64,000 nt of DNA from Synechococcus sp. MU1643 (lineage in GTDB: Bacteria > Cyanobacteriota > Cyanobacteriia > PCC-6307 > Cyanobiaceae): contig NZ_VTKY01000001.1 in NCBI RefSeq assembly GCF_020514095.1, positions 496,001 to 560,000 of the forward strand. The letters are read 5' to 3'. Below the pieces are notes generated by a model. The model was not told the origin of the DNA. It saw only the letters and a list, made by a program, of their open reading frames with translations, and ran no database searches. Within the stretch, counting starts at the first letter, position 1, and every line of letters begins with the position of its first letter. A program made the position numbers and the translations under genes. Positions 8,761 through 16,277 of the stretch are shown piece by piece.

Positions 8761-8963
8761 AACGCTGATCTGACTCCCCCCCATTCAGAAGAGGAGTCAG
8801 GCCGTTGCTTGCTATGTCACCGTGAAACGAACGCTGACACTCAGCGCCTAATGGTTCCTACAAAAACCATTGGATGGAGGTCTTCGGGTCTCCAAAGACA
8901 GAATCCCCCCTGCCAGATGTTCACTTCGATAAAGATGAGGCAATGGCAGTGGCTAAATGAGCT
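8761..8963. repeat. Structured tandem repeat, copy 2
   Basis: Starts AACGCTGATCTGACTCCCC immediately after copy 1. The stem CTGACTCC ... GGAGTCAG (about 8770-8800), the stem AATGGTT ... AACCATT (about 8850-8871), GGATGGAGG and a GGAG-tcttcgggt-CTCC hairpin are all retained, while loops differ in length and sequence. That pattern suggests selection on structure. No open frame is shared by the two copies. Confidence 0.6.
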
Positions 8964-9000
8964 GCACCATTGTTCGGAGGAGCGTCACCAAAGTTAGGCC

Positions 9001-9136
9001 TGCTTAGGGCAGACAAAAGCAGCCCTGCCTAGATAAGGGTGCTTATTGGCGTGCAGATTGTCGTGGTTCGTTAAAAACCCTTTCAGTCACTCAATCTGTT
9101 GCTGCTGGAGGAGCACCAAATGAAAGCGGCGAGCTG
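9001..9136 (+). repeat. Dispersed repeat R1 with remnant of a gene 3' end
   Basis: Shares about 125 bp with 10297-10434: an AGGGCAG-n-AAGCAGCCCTGCCTA hairpin block, a GCGTGCAGAT block, GGTTCGTT, and CTGTTGCTGCTGGAGGAGCA. The last block continues ACCAAATGAAAGCGGCG and a TGA, closely matching the 3' end of the 254-aa gene at 7007-7771 (CTGCTGGAGGAGCAGCAAAT). In the gene's frame it would read Leu-Leu-Leu-Glu-Glu-His-Gln-Met-Lys-Ala-Ala-Ser-stop. It is most simply a decayed partial duplication. Confidence 0.6.
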
Positions 9137-9186
9137 ATGGTCGCTTTCCCAGTGCGCCAAAGATGGCAGCAGCTCAGGATTCGATT

Positions 9187-9303
9187 TCAGTCTTCTGAAC
9201 TGCGACCTCGCCGATACCGATCAGGGCTGAAAAACCAAAATATCAACCGGGTGGTGAACCAGGCGAGTAAGACGCCCAGAGCTATCGAGACAAGCGCCTC
9301 CAC
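9187..9303 (-). CDS. Possible 38-aa membrane peptide or gene fragment
   Basis: A frame starting GTG at 9303 gives a peptide with one strongly hydrophobic stretch (ALVSIALGVLLAWFTTRLIF) and an Arg-rich tail. The frame stays open for about ten more codons upstream but has no standard start there, so this may be a truncated remnant of a membrane protein. No ribosome-binding site stands out. Very uncertain. Confidence 0.2.
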   Translation of the reverse strand: MEALVSIALGVLLAWFTTRLIFWFFSPDRYRRGRSSED

Positions 9304-9381
9304 AACAAGTATCCAGAGAACATCAGCCGGAGCTAGATGTATTCAATATGCCGTGGTGATCAAGGGGTGGGACAGCGACCG

Positions 9382-9522
9382 TTAACGGTCAGTCGCAAAC
9401 TGACTCGTCCTTGTCATTGGGTGCCTCGACTTGAGCACTGACTTTGAAGCCAGGGAGGCCTCGAGACGCTGCAGCTGCGCTTCACGCAGTACGGCTGAGA
9501 TGTCGAGAGTTCGATCAGTCAT
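9382..9522 (-). CDS. Possible 46-aa small protein, frame uncertain
   Basis: Starts ATG at 9522 and reads MTDRTLDISAVLREAQLQRL then EASLAS, a clean amphipathic helix. After that two frames are open: the direct one ends in a basic tail at 9382 (TAA), while a shifted frame gives an acidic tail KVSAQVEAPNDKDESVCD ending at 9389 (TGA). The acidic version looks more protein-like, so a one-base frameshift or sequence error is possible. The family is not recognised. Confidence 0.4.
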   Translation of the reverse strand: MTDRTLDISAVLREAQLQRLEASLASKSVLKSRHPMTRTSQFATDR

Positions 9523-9653
9523 CAATTGGCGCTTCTAAAAGCGGAGGCGCAGGGCCTAGTGCTGTTCAAAGAGGGCCTACAAATCTGAGGTTTGATGAAC
9601 ATAAGGAAAAGGGCTAGTGAGCAGAAATACTCAGAGCTAGCAACCCCTGACTT
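9523..9653. other. Short spacer, nothing seen
   Basis: No coding frame, strong hairpin or repeat was seen between the two small minus-strand genes. Confidence 0.5.
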
Positions 9654-9902
9654 CTAAACCCTGGGGCAAATGTGAGTTACGAGGTCTGCGTTGATCCAAT
9701 TGATGACGCCGGTATCGACATCAGCCACCTGGAACAGCGTTGGAATCTTTGGGTTTCTGGCACCGCCATTGACCCAAATGACATCAGCCATCCGCCAGGC
9801 ACCATCCGTGTCGGCGACGATCACGGTCATGCCTGCCTTGACGTGCAGATAAACGGGATCTGACTTGGGCGCTGCAACGGCGCTTGCATGATCAACCGAC
9901 AT
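9654..9902 (-). CDS. DUF3104-like small protein
   Basis: 82 aa. The start ATG at 9902 is preceded by AGGAGAGGGT, a strong ribosome-binding site. The core contains VKAGMTVIVADTDGAWRMAD, a VIWVNGGARNP segment and FQVADVDTGVINWINADLVT, which I associate with DUF3104, a small family of marine Synechococcus and Prochlorococcus. It looks like a compact beta barrel and has no signal peptide. The function is unknown. It is one of the few intact genes in the 7.8-11.4 kb region. Confidence 0.75.
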   Translation of the reverse strand: MSVDHASAVAAPKSDPVYLHVKAGMTVIVADTDGAWRMADVIWVNGGARNPKIPTLFQVADVDTGVINWINADLVTHICPRV

Positions 9903-10095
9903 ACCCTCTCCTGCTAGTACAACTGTATTAGTGCAGGCGTAGATCTGGATCTGGCGTCAAGCGACAGATGCCTGAAGATGCGTGACGTCAGCAGTTAAGC
10001 CATCCAAGAATTTGTAACGTATTGACCCTTTGAGCTCAACTTGTCTAGACGGGACTCACGCTGCGACCTATCTGTGAGCTTGCAGGGTTTGGTTC
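9903..10095. other. Spacer between two divergent small genes
   Basis: This 193-bp divergent interval separates the DUF3104 gene from the 56-aa gene, so it should hold promoters for both. No confident -35/-10 pair can be assigned by eye. Confidence 0.4.
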
Positions 10096-10266
10096 ATGGA
10101 AACGACAAAACTCACAACCACGCCACAGGGCATCGAGTGCTACAAGGTTTGCGACCGAGAGGGCGTCTGCCATGAAGTCAGAGGCATATGGGCAGCACAA
10201 CACCCCACAGAGGATGTACGAGCCGTGACCTCAGCCAAGACCAAGTACACAGACGATTGGGTTTAG
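10096..10266 (+). CDS. Small 56-aa hypothetical protein
   Basis: ATG at 10096 to TAG at 10266 encodes a soluble peptide beginning METTKLTTTPQGIECYKVCD, with three Cys in the first half (C15, C19, C25) and a C-terminal KYTDDWV. Codon use is like that of real genes here and no overlapping frame competes. There is no strong Shine-Dalgarno, only GCAGGG about 12 nt upstream. I do not recognise the family. It is followed 30 nt later by dispersed repeat R2. Confidence 0.5.
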   Translation: METTKLTTTPQGIECYKVCDREGVCHEVRGIWAAQHPTEDVRAVTSAKTKYTDDWV

Positions 10267-10296
10267 CTCTTTCAATTCGTTGGCATCAAAGAGCAT

Positions 10297-10434
10297 CTTC
10301 CAAGGGCAGTCATAAGCAGCCCTGCCTAAAGAGAAACGTACTTTTTGCGTGCAGATCTTCGAGGTTCGTTCAAAACCAATTTGTCAGTTAATCTGTTGCT
10401 GCTGGAGGAGCAAGCGATCAGCCTGGCGAAATAA
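10297..10434 (+). repeat. Dispersed repeat R2 with remnant of a gene 3' end
   Basis: The second copy of the element at 9001-9136. It keeps the CAAGGGCAG-n-AAGCAGCCCTGCCTA hairpin block, TTTGCGTGCAGATC, GAGGTTCGTTCAAAACC and CTGTTGCTGCTGGAGGAGCA. Its tail diverges from R1 after the shared gene-end block and closes with TAA. Two related copies 1.3 kb apart, both carrying a piece of the 254-aa gene's 3' end, point to duplication followed by decay. Confidence 0.6.
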
Positions 10435-10552
10435 GCACTAACACTCAGGAATGGTCCGAGGTGTTGGCCTACAACAGGTTTGCGGCAGGGACTGATACGG
10501 CGTCCATGCCGATTGCAGCAGAGTGAATCGTCTAAACACTCTGCGCATCCTG

Positions 10553-10590
10553 GCCATTTCCCCCGCTTCTTTCCTGAAGGAGGAAATGGC
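10553..10590. terminator. Hairpin GCCATTTCC/GGAAATGGC
   Basis: Perfect 9-bp arms at 10553-10561 and 10582-10590, with a smaller CTTC/GAAG pair in the loop. It lies between the R2 repeat and the converging 91-aa gene. No T run follows on either strand, so it is a structured element and only possibly a terminator. Confidence 0.35.
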
Positions 10591-10651
10591 TCCTAGAGGA
10601 AGATAACGAGCTTCATTCTTCCCTGCGTTAAGGGCTAGTTGAATGCTGAAC

Positions 10652-10927
10652 TCAACTGCGGAAGTTGAACTCCAGCTTGTTTTTGGGCTTTTGATACTTG
10701 ATCACACTCATCACCTGAAGACCGGTATTCTCGGATTTCCTTTCCTCAGAGAGAGCTCTAAGAATCATTGAGCCACAGGCTTGCCAATCCTGATTCACTT
10801 CTATCAGCTCCTTGGCCTGTGAATAATATTCGGCAGCTTTAGCCAAATGATTGGACTTTTGATCCGAGGTTTTTGATGATATAGCCGTTGTGATGGAATT
10901 GGCTCGTCTAGTTAAACTATACAGCAT
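10652..10927 (-). CDS. Hypothetical 91-aa protein
   Basis: Starts at ATG 10927, overlapping the 3' end of the frameshifted exported-protein gene in another frame. The middle (HLAKAAEYYSQAKELIEVNQ) is a clear amphipathic helix and the rest is polar, with basic ends. No signal peptide or membrane segment. The composition is more Lys/Asn/Ser-rich than in the flanking housekeeping genes, matching the lower-GC look of this stretch. No family recognised. Confidence 0.5.
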   Translation of the reverse strand: MLYSLTRRANSITTAISSKTSDQKSNHLAKAAEYYSQAKELIEVNQDWQACGSMILRALSEERKSENTGLQVMSVIKYQKPKNKLEFNFRS

Positions 10928-11261
10928 GATTTTACAAAAGACAGGATGCTTTTGCGCGGTCTCAAGCGGCGCGCTCTTTTGTAGAGAGCTTGATTCACGA
11001 GCAGAAAGGCATAGGGCATTTGGTTGATTTCATTCTTGATGGATGAGGAGCACGCCGGTGTGCCATCTGAATATCCATCATAGAGAATGCTTTCTTTGGC
11101 TTGTTTAAGGGTTATCCATCCCGCACTCCCGCTTCAAGGTTGAATGCCGCCTCATAGCTTTGGCAGGCACCAGTTTGCGCTTTCGTGCTTTGACCGAACA
11201 GCAGCAGCGTTACACCAGCAATACTAGCAAAAGTAAGAATAAATAAAGGGACTGAAGGCAT
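10912..11261 (-). pseudogene. Small exported protein, broken by a -1 frameshift
   Basis: The ATG at 11261 starts a signal peptide (PLFILTFASIAGVTLLLFG, then STKAQ) and a mature start TGACQSYEAAFNLEAGVRDG, but TAA at 11114-11112 ends the frame after 49 codons. In the frame one base back the protein continues without a stop as ITLKQAKESILYDGYSDGTP, ACSSSIKNEINQMPYAFLL and on to TAA at 10914-10912. The join falls in GGATAACC, where one missing A would restore Asp-Gly-Ile-Thr-Leu. The reconstructed product is about 115 aa with paired Cys, like other small secreted cyanobacterial proteins. It may be real decay, programmed slippage or a sequencing error. Confidence 0.65.
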
Positions 11262-11437
11262 AAAAAAGGATCAATTGGTCGACGGCGGCTTGATCTGGGT
11301 GATTGTCTCACTCCGTATTGCCAGCCCAGTGCATATTGCCTTGACGTCCCAATTTGCTTGAAGAGCTTCCTTCAACCTCAACGTTTTGAATCTTAAACTT
11401 GCCAAAGTGACACGTTGCCTTCGCGATAGATCCAGGT

Positions 11438-11944
11438 ATGGAAGATTCCACACTTGTTGTACGGCAGCTGATCAACGAACTTCGGGATGACATATCCGAA
11501 GCAGGCCGTGAACTGAGAAATCGGAACGCTTGGGATCTTCAATGCCCCATCGTCATCATTGACGCCCGGACCGAACCGTATCGGGTTGTTCGAACGTCGG
11601 TGCGCGGAATCACCGGTGCCATAGCCACCAGCAACGTGATCGACGATCCATTGATGCGGTCTTTTCTGGAACGCTTCCGTGAGATTGGAGCTGATCGAGC
11701 GCAGGAGGAATTTCTGCAAGGTCCAGAGGCAGAACGCTTCGCGGAACTCTGGGACTTCTACACCGACGAAGCCCAACAGCAGGGTTTGGCGGTCTGGTCC
11801 CACAGTGACGCCGCCAAATTTGTGCTCAAGTCGAAAACTTGTTTTGACGATGGTCAGTTGGCCTGTGTGGCCATCACTTCCGCTGACCATCGTGATGCCC
11901 ACGAGGTGCTCACCTTTTCAGTGGATGCCTGCTGGTTGTCTTGA
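11438..11944 (+). CDS. Hypothetical 168-aa soluble protein
   Basis: A soluble, acidic protein. The N-terminal helix (LVVRQLINELRDDISEAGRE) leads into a possible core strand CPIVIIDARTEPYRVVRTS and a helical middle (PLMRSFLERFREIGADRAQE); the C-terminus ends HEVLTFSVDACWLS. An antisense frame of similar length exists, but this strand has the more even, acidic protein composition and an AGG just 5' of the ATG at 11438. Convergent with the two small minus-strand genes that follow. No family recognised. Confidence 0.65.
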   Translation: MEDSTLVVRQLINELRDDISEAGRELRNRNAWDLQCPIVIIDARTEPYRVVRTSVRGITGAIATSNVIDDPLMRSFLERFREIGADRAQEEFLQGPEAERFAELWDFYTDEAQQQGLAVWSHSDAAKFVLKSKTCFDDGQLACVAITSADHRDAHEVLTFSVDACWLS

Positions 11945-11974
11945 GATTCCGCTTGGTCTCAAACACACCAGAGA

Positions 11975-12145
11975 TCAGGAACGGATCAGTTGCACAACTA
12001 CCAAAAGCGCTGACGCTGCCAATGGCCAAAGCAACCAAGTCAGCTGAGGCACGGTAAGCGCGAACGCTATCCCGATCACAAAGAAAATCAAAAAACGGCC
12101 GAGAGTCATGAACGCACCAATACCGACGTATTGAACCGAAAACAT
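11975..12145 (-). CDS. Small 56-aa membrane protein
   Basis: ATG at 12145, 4 nt after the stop of the upstream zinc-ribbon gene. Two hydrophobic segments are visible: LGRFLIFFVIGIAFALTVPQ and TWLLWPLAASALLVVVQLI. A longer frame is open upstream but would overlap the neighbour entirely. The spacing implies an operon with the zinc-ribbon membrane protein. Function unknown. Confidence 0.6.
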   Translation of the reverse strand: MFSVQYVGIGAFMTLGRFLIFFVIGIAFALTVPQLTWLLWPLAASALLVVVQLIRS

Positions 12146-12149
12146 CGCT

Positions 12150-12386
12150 TTAGGCCAGTTTTTCGGGCCTCGATCTAGGAGCTGGTACTGGAGTGAACAG
12201 GATGGGGATTGACGAGGCCACGAGAACTCCACCAACAGTGAGCAACACCAGCAGCGGGATGGGCCGGACCAGCGGCTGACGCTGTAGCGGGGACGCGCAG
12301 CTGGAGCAGAGCGGAATCAGACCTTTGGGTGGATGCAACACCAAGGCCGGGCCGCAACAGCAGGACGGGCAGCGATAGCGCGGCAT
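12150..12386 (-). CDS. Small zinc-ribbon membrane protein (78 aa)
   Basis: Begins MPRYRCPSCCCGPALVLHPP and has a second CSSC pair, so four Cys in a CxxC-n-CxxC arrangement form a likely zinc ribbon. It is followed by one membrane helix (PLLVLLTVGGVLVASSIPIL) and a short basic tail. The start at 12386 is chosen because it places the first CxxC at the N-terminus, as in zinc-ribbon small proteins; the long upstream extension overlaps mfd and is unlikely. Divergent from mfd, with 64 bp between. Confidence 0.65.
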   Translation of the reverse strand: MPRYRCPSCCCGPALVLHPPKGLIPLCSSCASPLQRQPLVRPIPLLVLLTVGGVLVASSIPILFTPVPAPRSRPEKLA

Positions 12387-12450
12387 CGACCGGTGAAACG
12401 CAACTGCTGGCACCTTATTGCGAAGATTATGGATTGCCGAGGCCTGCTCC

Positions 12451-15400
12451 ATGCCGCTCCGTTCCCTGGTGACCAAGTTGCAGGAAACTGCACTCACCGG
12501 TGAGCTTGATGAGCGCTCAAGCCGCACTGAACGTCTGTTGATGCGCGGAGCTGGTCGTTGCAGCCGCGCTCTGGTGGCGAGTGCGCTGTCACAACGACGT
12601 GGTGCACCTCTGCTGGTGGTAGTGCCGACGCTTGAGGAAGCAGGGCGCTGGACGGCGTTGCTGGAATTGATGGGGTGGAACCAAGCCGGCTTATACCCCA
12701 CCAGCGAAGGCTCTCCCTATGAACCTTTTGACCCCACAAGCGAAATCACCTGGGGGCAACTTCAAGTTCTGAGTGACTTGCTTGGGGATCCCGACGCGTC
12801 GTCCTGGGCAATCGTGTCCACAGAACGTTGTTTGCAGCCTCACCTTCCCCCTCCGGATGTTCTGAAAACGAAGACGCGCACGTTGCGCAAAGGGGATGAG
12901 GTTGATCTGGAAATTCTTGGTGAGACCCTGGCTCAACTTGGCTACGAACGGGCCACCACCATTGAGCAGGAGGGGAGCTGGAGCCGTCGAGGCGACATAG
13001 TCGATATATTCCCGGTGAGCAGTGAGCTGCCTGTTCGACTCGAATTTTTCGGGGAGGAACTCGACAAGCTCCGGGAATTCGATCCCGCTAGCCAACGCTC
13101 ACTGGACCCCGTCGATGCCCTTCGACTAACACCTACAGGTTTTGGCCCTCTGATTGCAGACCAGCTCAGGGAGACGATGCCCGATGGACTGGAGCAATTG
13201 CTCGGCGCTGACGAGACAGAGCAACTTCTGAACGGTGGAACGCCGGAAGGCATGCGCCGGCTGATGGGGCTCGCCTGGGATCAACCCGCTTCGTTACTTG
13301 ACTATCTCCCTGACACCACAACGGTGGTAATTGATGAACGACGCCACGGCTTGGCCCACGGACAACAGTGGCTCAGCCATGTGGAGGAACACCACCGCGA
13401 CATGGCTGCTGAGGCGGGCCTGGATGAAGGCGAACGTGATCAGCTCTGGCCAGCAGTTCTGCATCGTGGGATTGAATCTGCCTATGGACTGACGGAGGTC
13501 TTCCATGGCTTTGACATGGCTGAACTGCTGGAAGTTGACCAGCATCCCAACAGCTTTGACCTTGCAAGCCGACCTGTTCCGGCTTATGCCAACCAATTCG
13601 GAAAGCTCGGGGAACTGATCAAGGGGTTTCAATCCGACCGCACGGCGGTTTGGTTGGTGTCTGCTCAACCAAGTCGAGCGGTTGCTCTTTTAGAGGAGCA
13701 TGACTGCATCAGTCGGTTTGTACCGAATGCCGGCGACAGCAATGCCATTGCCCGACTAATTGAGCAGAACACCCCCGTCGCGTTGAAGGTGAGGGGCACA
13801 GCCGAACTTGAGGGCTTGCAGCTGCCTGCCTGGAGGATTGCGCTGGTCACCGACCGTGAATTCTTTGGCCAACAGAGACTTAGTTCCAGTGGTTATGTGC
13901 GACGTCGCCGCAAGGCAGCAAGCCGCACAGTTGATCCCAACAAGATGCGACCCGGCGATTTCGTGGTGCATCGGAACCATGGCATCGGCCGCTTCAAAGC
14001 CATGGAAAAACTCGCGATGTCAGGCGACATCCGCGACTACCTCGTCGTGCAGTACGCCGACGGAATCCTTCGGGTCGCCGCCGATCAACTCGGCAGTCTG
14101 GGGCGTTACCGCGCCACGAGTGAAACACCCCCGCAGCTCAACCGTATGGGTGGCACAGCCTGGAACAAGGCCAAAGAGAGGGCCAAGAAAGCGGTCCGCA
14201 AGGTAGCCCTTGATTTGGTGAAGCTCTACGCGGAGCGGCAACAGGCTGCCGGTTTTGCCTTCCCAACAGACGGACCCTGGCAGGTGGAAATGGAGGAGTC
14301 GTTCCCGTACGAACCAACGCCGGATCAACTGAAGGCCACGACCGACGTGAAACGGGACATGGAACGGCAAGAACCGATGGACCGACTGGTGTGCGGTGAC
14401 GTTGGATTCGGCAAGACCGAAGTTGCGATCCGCGCGATCTTCAAAGCCATCACCGCCGGAAAACAGGTGGCGATGCTGGCCCCTACAACGGTGCTGGCTC
14501 AGCAGCACTGGCGCACGCTCTCGGAACGATTCGCGCCCTATCCGATCAAGGTGGCTCTGCTCAATCGTTTCCGAACAGCATCGGAACGAAAAACCATTCT
14601 TGATGGGCTGAAGCAGGGAACCATCGACGCCGTGGTGGGAACCCACCAGTTGCTCAGCAAAGGAGCGTCCTTTCAAGAGCTAGGCCTGTTGGTGGTGGAT
14701 GAAGAACAGCGCTTCGGTGTGAACCAGAAGGAAAAGATCAAAGTGCTGCGAAAGGATGTAGACGTGCTCACCCTGTCGGCAACGCCGATCCCCAGAACCC
14801 TCTACATGAGTCTTTCGGGGGTGCGAGAGATGAGCCTGATCACCACACCACCGCCGCTGCGCCGTCCAATCAAGACGCACCTGGCATCTCTTGATCCGGA
14901 GGCGGTGCGCAGCTCTATCCGCCAGGAATTGGATCGTGGGGGCCAGGTGTTTTATGTGGTTCCCCGGGTGGAAGGAATCGAAGACGTAGCCGCGGGACTA
15001 CGGGAGATGCTGCCTGGCCTAAAGCTGTTGGTGGCTCACGGTCAGATGGCCGAAGGGGAGCTGGAGAGCGCCATGGTGGCGTTCAACGCAGGCGAAGCCG
15101 ACGTGATGCTTTGCACCACGATTGTGGAAAGCGGCCTGGACATTCCGCGTGTCAACACGATCCTGATTGAAGACGCCCACCGTTTTGGCCTTGCCCAGCT
15201 TTATCAACTGCGGGGACGTGTCGGCCGCAGTGGGATTCAGGCCCATGCCTGGTTGTTCTATCCCGGCAATGGATCGCTAAGCGACACTGCACGTCAGAGG
15301 CTTCGCGCCATTCAGGAGTTCGCCCAACTGGGCAGTGGTTATCAGCTCGCCATGCGGGACATGGAGATCCGTGGGGTCGGCAATCTCCTCGGCGTGCAGC

Positions 15401-16029
15401 AGAGCGGCCAGATGGAAACCATCGGCTTTGACCTTTACATGGAAATGCTTCAGGAATCCCTGGCTGAAATTCAGGGTCAAGACATCCCCAGCGTTGAAGA
15501 CACGCAGGTGGACCTTTCCGTCACGGCCTTCGTGCCTGCGGACTGGATCACTGATCCCGATGAAAAAATCGCGGCCTACCGAGCTGCAGCCGACTGCCTG
15601 ACGGCCGAAGCCCTTGTGGAGCTGGCTGCCGGTTGGGCCGATCGCTACGGAGCGCTGCCTGCTGCCGTGGTGTCACTTCTGCAGCTCATGGAACTCAAAC
15701 TTCTGGCGAAACGGTGCGGGTTCTCGAGGATCAAACCGGAGAAGCCCAACATCGTGCTTGAAACTCCCATGGAGGAACCGGCGTTCCGTTTGCTGCGCCA
15801 GGGGTTGCCCCAGCACCTGCATGGCCGATTGGTGTATCAGGCCGGAAGCGGCATCCAACACAAGGTGATGGCCCGCGGTCTTGGTGTTCTCCCCATGGAG
15901 AAGCAACTGGAGCAGCTGATGGAATGGCTCCGTTTGATGGCTGCCCAGATTCCCGATGCCGAAGGCAAAACCGAGGCACAGCGGCAGGAGGAGCTGCTTA
16001 ACAAGAACGCAGAGGTGGTTCAGGTCTGA
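12451..16029 (+). CDS. mfd: Transcription-repair coupling factor
   Basis: Mfd is the ATP-dependent translocase that removes stalled RNA polymerase and recruits UvrA to damaged template. At 1192 aa it is full length. Visible are the UvrB-like N-terminal module ([20 protein letters not shown]), the RNA-polymerase interaction domain at about residues 490-560 ([19 protein letters not shown]), Walker [11 protein letters not shown] at about 649-658, the DEEQRFG box, [16 protein letters not shown], and the C-terminal helicase and TRCF domains. ATG 12451 is preferred over TTG 12418 because MPLRSL is a typical start. It stands alone on the plus strand. Confidence 0.97.
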   Translation: MPLRSLVTKLQETALTGELDERSSRTERLLMRGAGRCSRALVASALSQRRGAPLLVVVPTLEEAGRWTALLELMGWNQAGLYPTSEGSPYEPFDPTSEITWGQLQVLSDLLGDPDASSWAIVSTERCLQPHLPPPDVLKTKTRTLRKGDEVDLEILGETLAQLGYERATTIEQEGSWSRRGDIVDIFPVSSELPVRLEFFGEELDKLREFDPASQRSLDPVDALRLTPTGFGPLIADQLRETMPDGLEQLLGADETEQLLNGGTPEGMRRLMGLAWDQPASLLDYLPDTTTVVIDERRHGLAHGQQWLSHVEEHHRDMAAEAGLDEGERDQLWPAVLHRGIESAYGLTEVFHGFDMAELLEVDQHPNSFDLASRPVPAYANQFGKLGELIKGFQSDRTAVWLVSAQPSRAVALLEEHDCISRFVPNAGDSNAIARLIEQNTPVALKVRGTAELEGLQLPAWRIALVTDREFFGQQRLSSSGYVRRRRKAASRTVDPNKMRPGDFVVHRNHGIGRFKAMEKLAMSGDIRDYLVVQYADGILRVAADQLGSLGRYRATSETPPQLNRMGGTAWNKAKERAKKAVRKVALDLVKLYAERQQAAGFAFPTDGPWQVEMEESFPYEPTPDQLKATTDVKRDMERQEPMDRLVCGDVGFGKTEVAIRAIFKAITAGKQVAMLAPTTVLAQQHWRTLSERFAPYPIKVALLNRFRTASERKTILDGLKQGTIDAVVGTHQLLSKGASFQELGLLVVDEEQRFGVNQKEKIKVLRKDVDVLTLSATPIPRTLYMSLSGVREMSLITTPPPLRRPIKTHLASLDPEAVRSSIRQELDRGGQVFYVVPRVEGIEDVAAGLREMLPGLKLLVAHGQMAEGELESAMVAFNAGEADVMLCTTIVESGLDIPRVNTILIEDAHRFGLAQLYQLRGRVGRSGIQAHAWLFYPGNGSLSDTARQRLRAIQEFAQLGSGYQLAMRDMEIRGVGNLLGVQQSGQMETIGFDLYMEMLQESLAEIQGQDIPSVEDTQVDLSVTAFVPADWITDPDEKIAAYRAAADCLTAEALVELAAGWADRYGALPAAVVSLLQLMELKLLAKRCGFSRIKPEKPNIVLETPMEEPAFRLLRQGLPQHLHGRLVYQAGSGIQHKVMARGLGVLPMEKQLEQLMEWLRLMAAQIPDAEGKTEAQRQEELLNKNAEVVQV

Positions 16030-16108
16030 AGCCTGAACCCAATTCTGAGAAAAACGTTACCAACCACGCAATTCTTCGTTACATTGAGCGCAGAGAAATC
16101 CTTTGGAC

Positions 16109-16276
16109 ATGGGTGAATTCGTCGAGTTCAGTGCTGGTGGCGTCTCTCTGGAACTGATCAGCGGCGTTTTTTGTGCCACCGCAATCGGTGTGTACGCCCT
16201 GTTCCAACCCGACGCCTCAGACGATGACGACTCCAATGGTGGCGGCGGCGGCGGACTGATGCAGCCGATCTCCTGA
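16109..16276 (+). CDS. Small 55-aa protein with one membrane helix and Gly-rich tail
   Basis: ATG at 16109, TGA at 16274-16276. A central hydrophobic stretch (ELISGVFCATAIGVYALF) is followed by DASDDDDSNGGGGGG and LMQPIS. An AGAGAAATCC purine patch lies upstream. It fits between mfd and the convergent protease gene, whose stop is 1 nt away. No family recognised; the acid-plus-glycine tail is distinctive. Confidence 0.6.
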   Translation: MGEFVEFSAGGVSLELISGVFCATAIGVYALFQPDASDDDDSNGGGGGGLMQPIS

Positions 16277-16277
16277 C

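Noticed and set aside
7772-9000. Glutamine/glnA-type or cobalamin riboswitch in the repeat region
   Set aside because: The remembered consensus blocks do not match, and no relevant gene lies immediately downstream on either strand.
11393-11902. 169-codon minus-strand frame antisense to the 168-aa gene
   Set aside because: Lower-complexity and no ribosome-binding site; the plus-strand product has a more natural composition.
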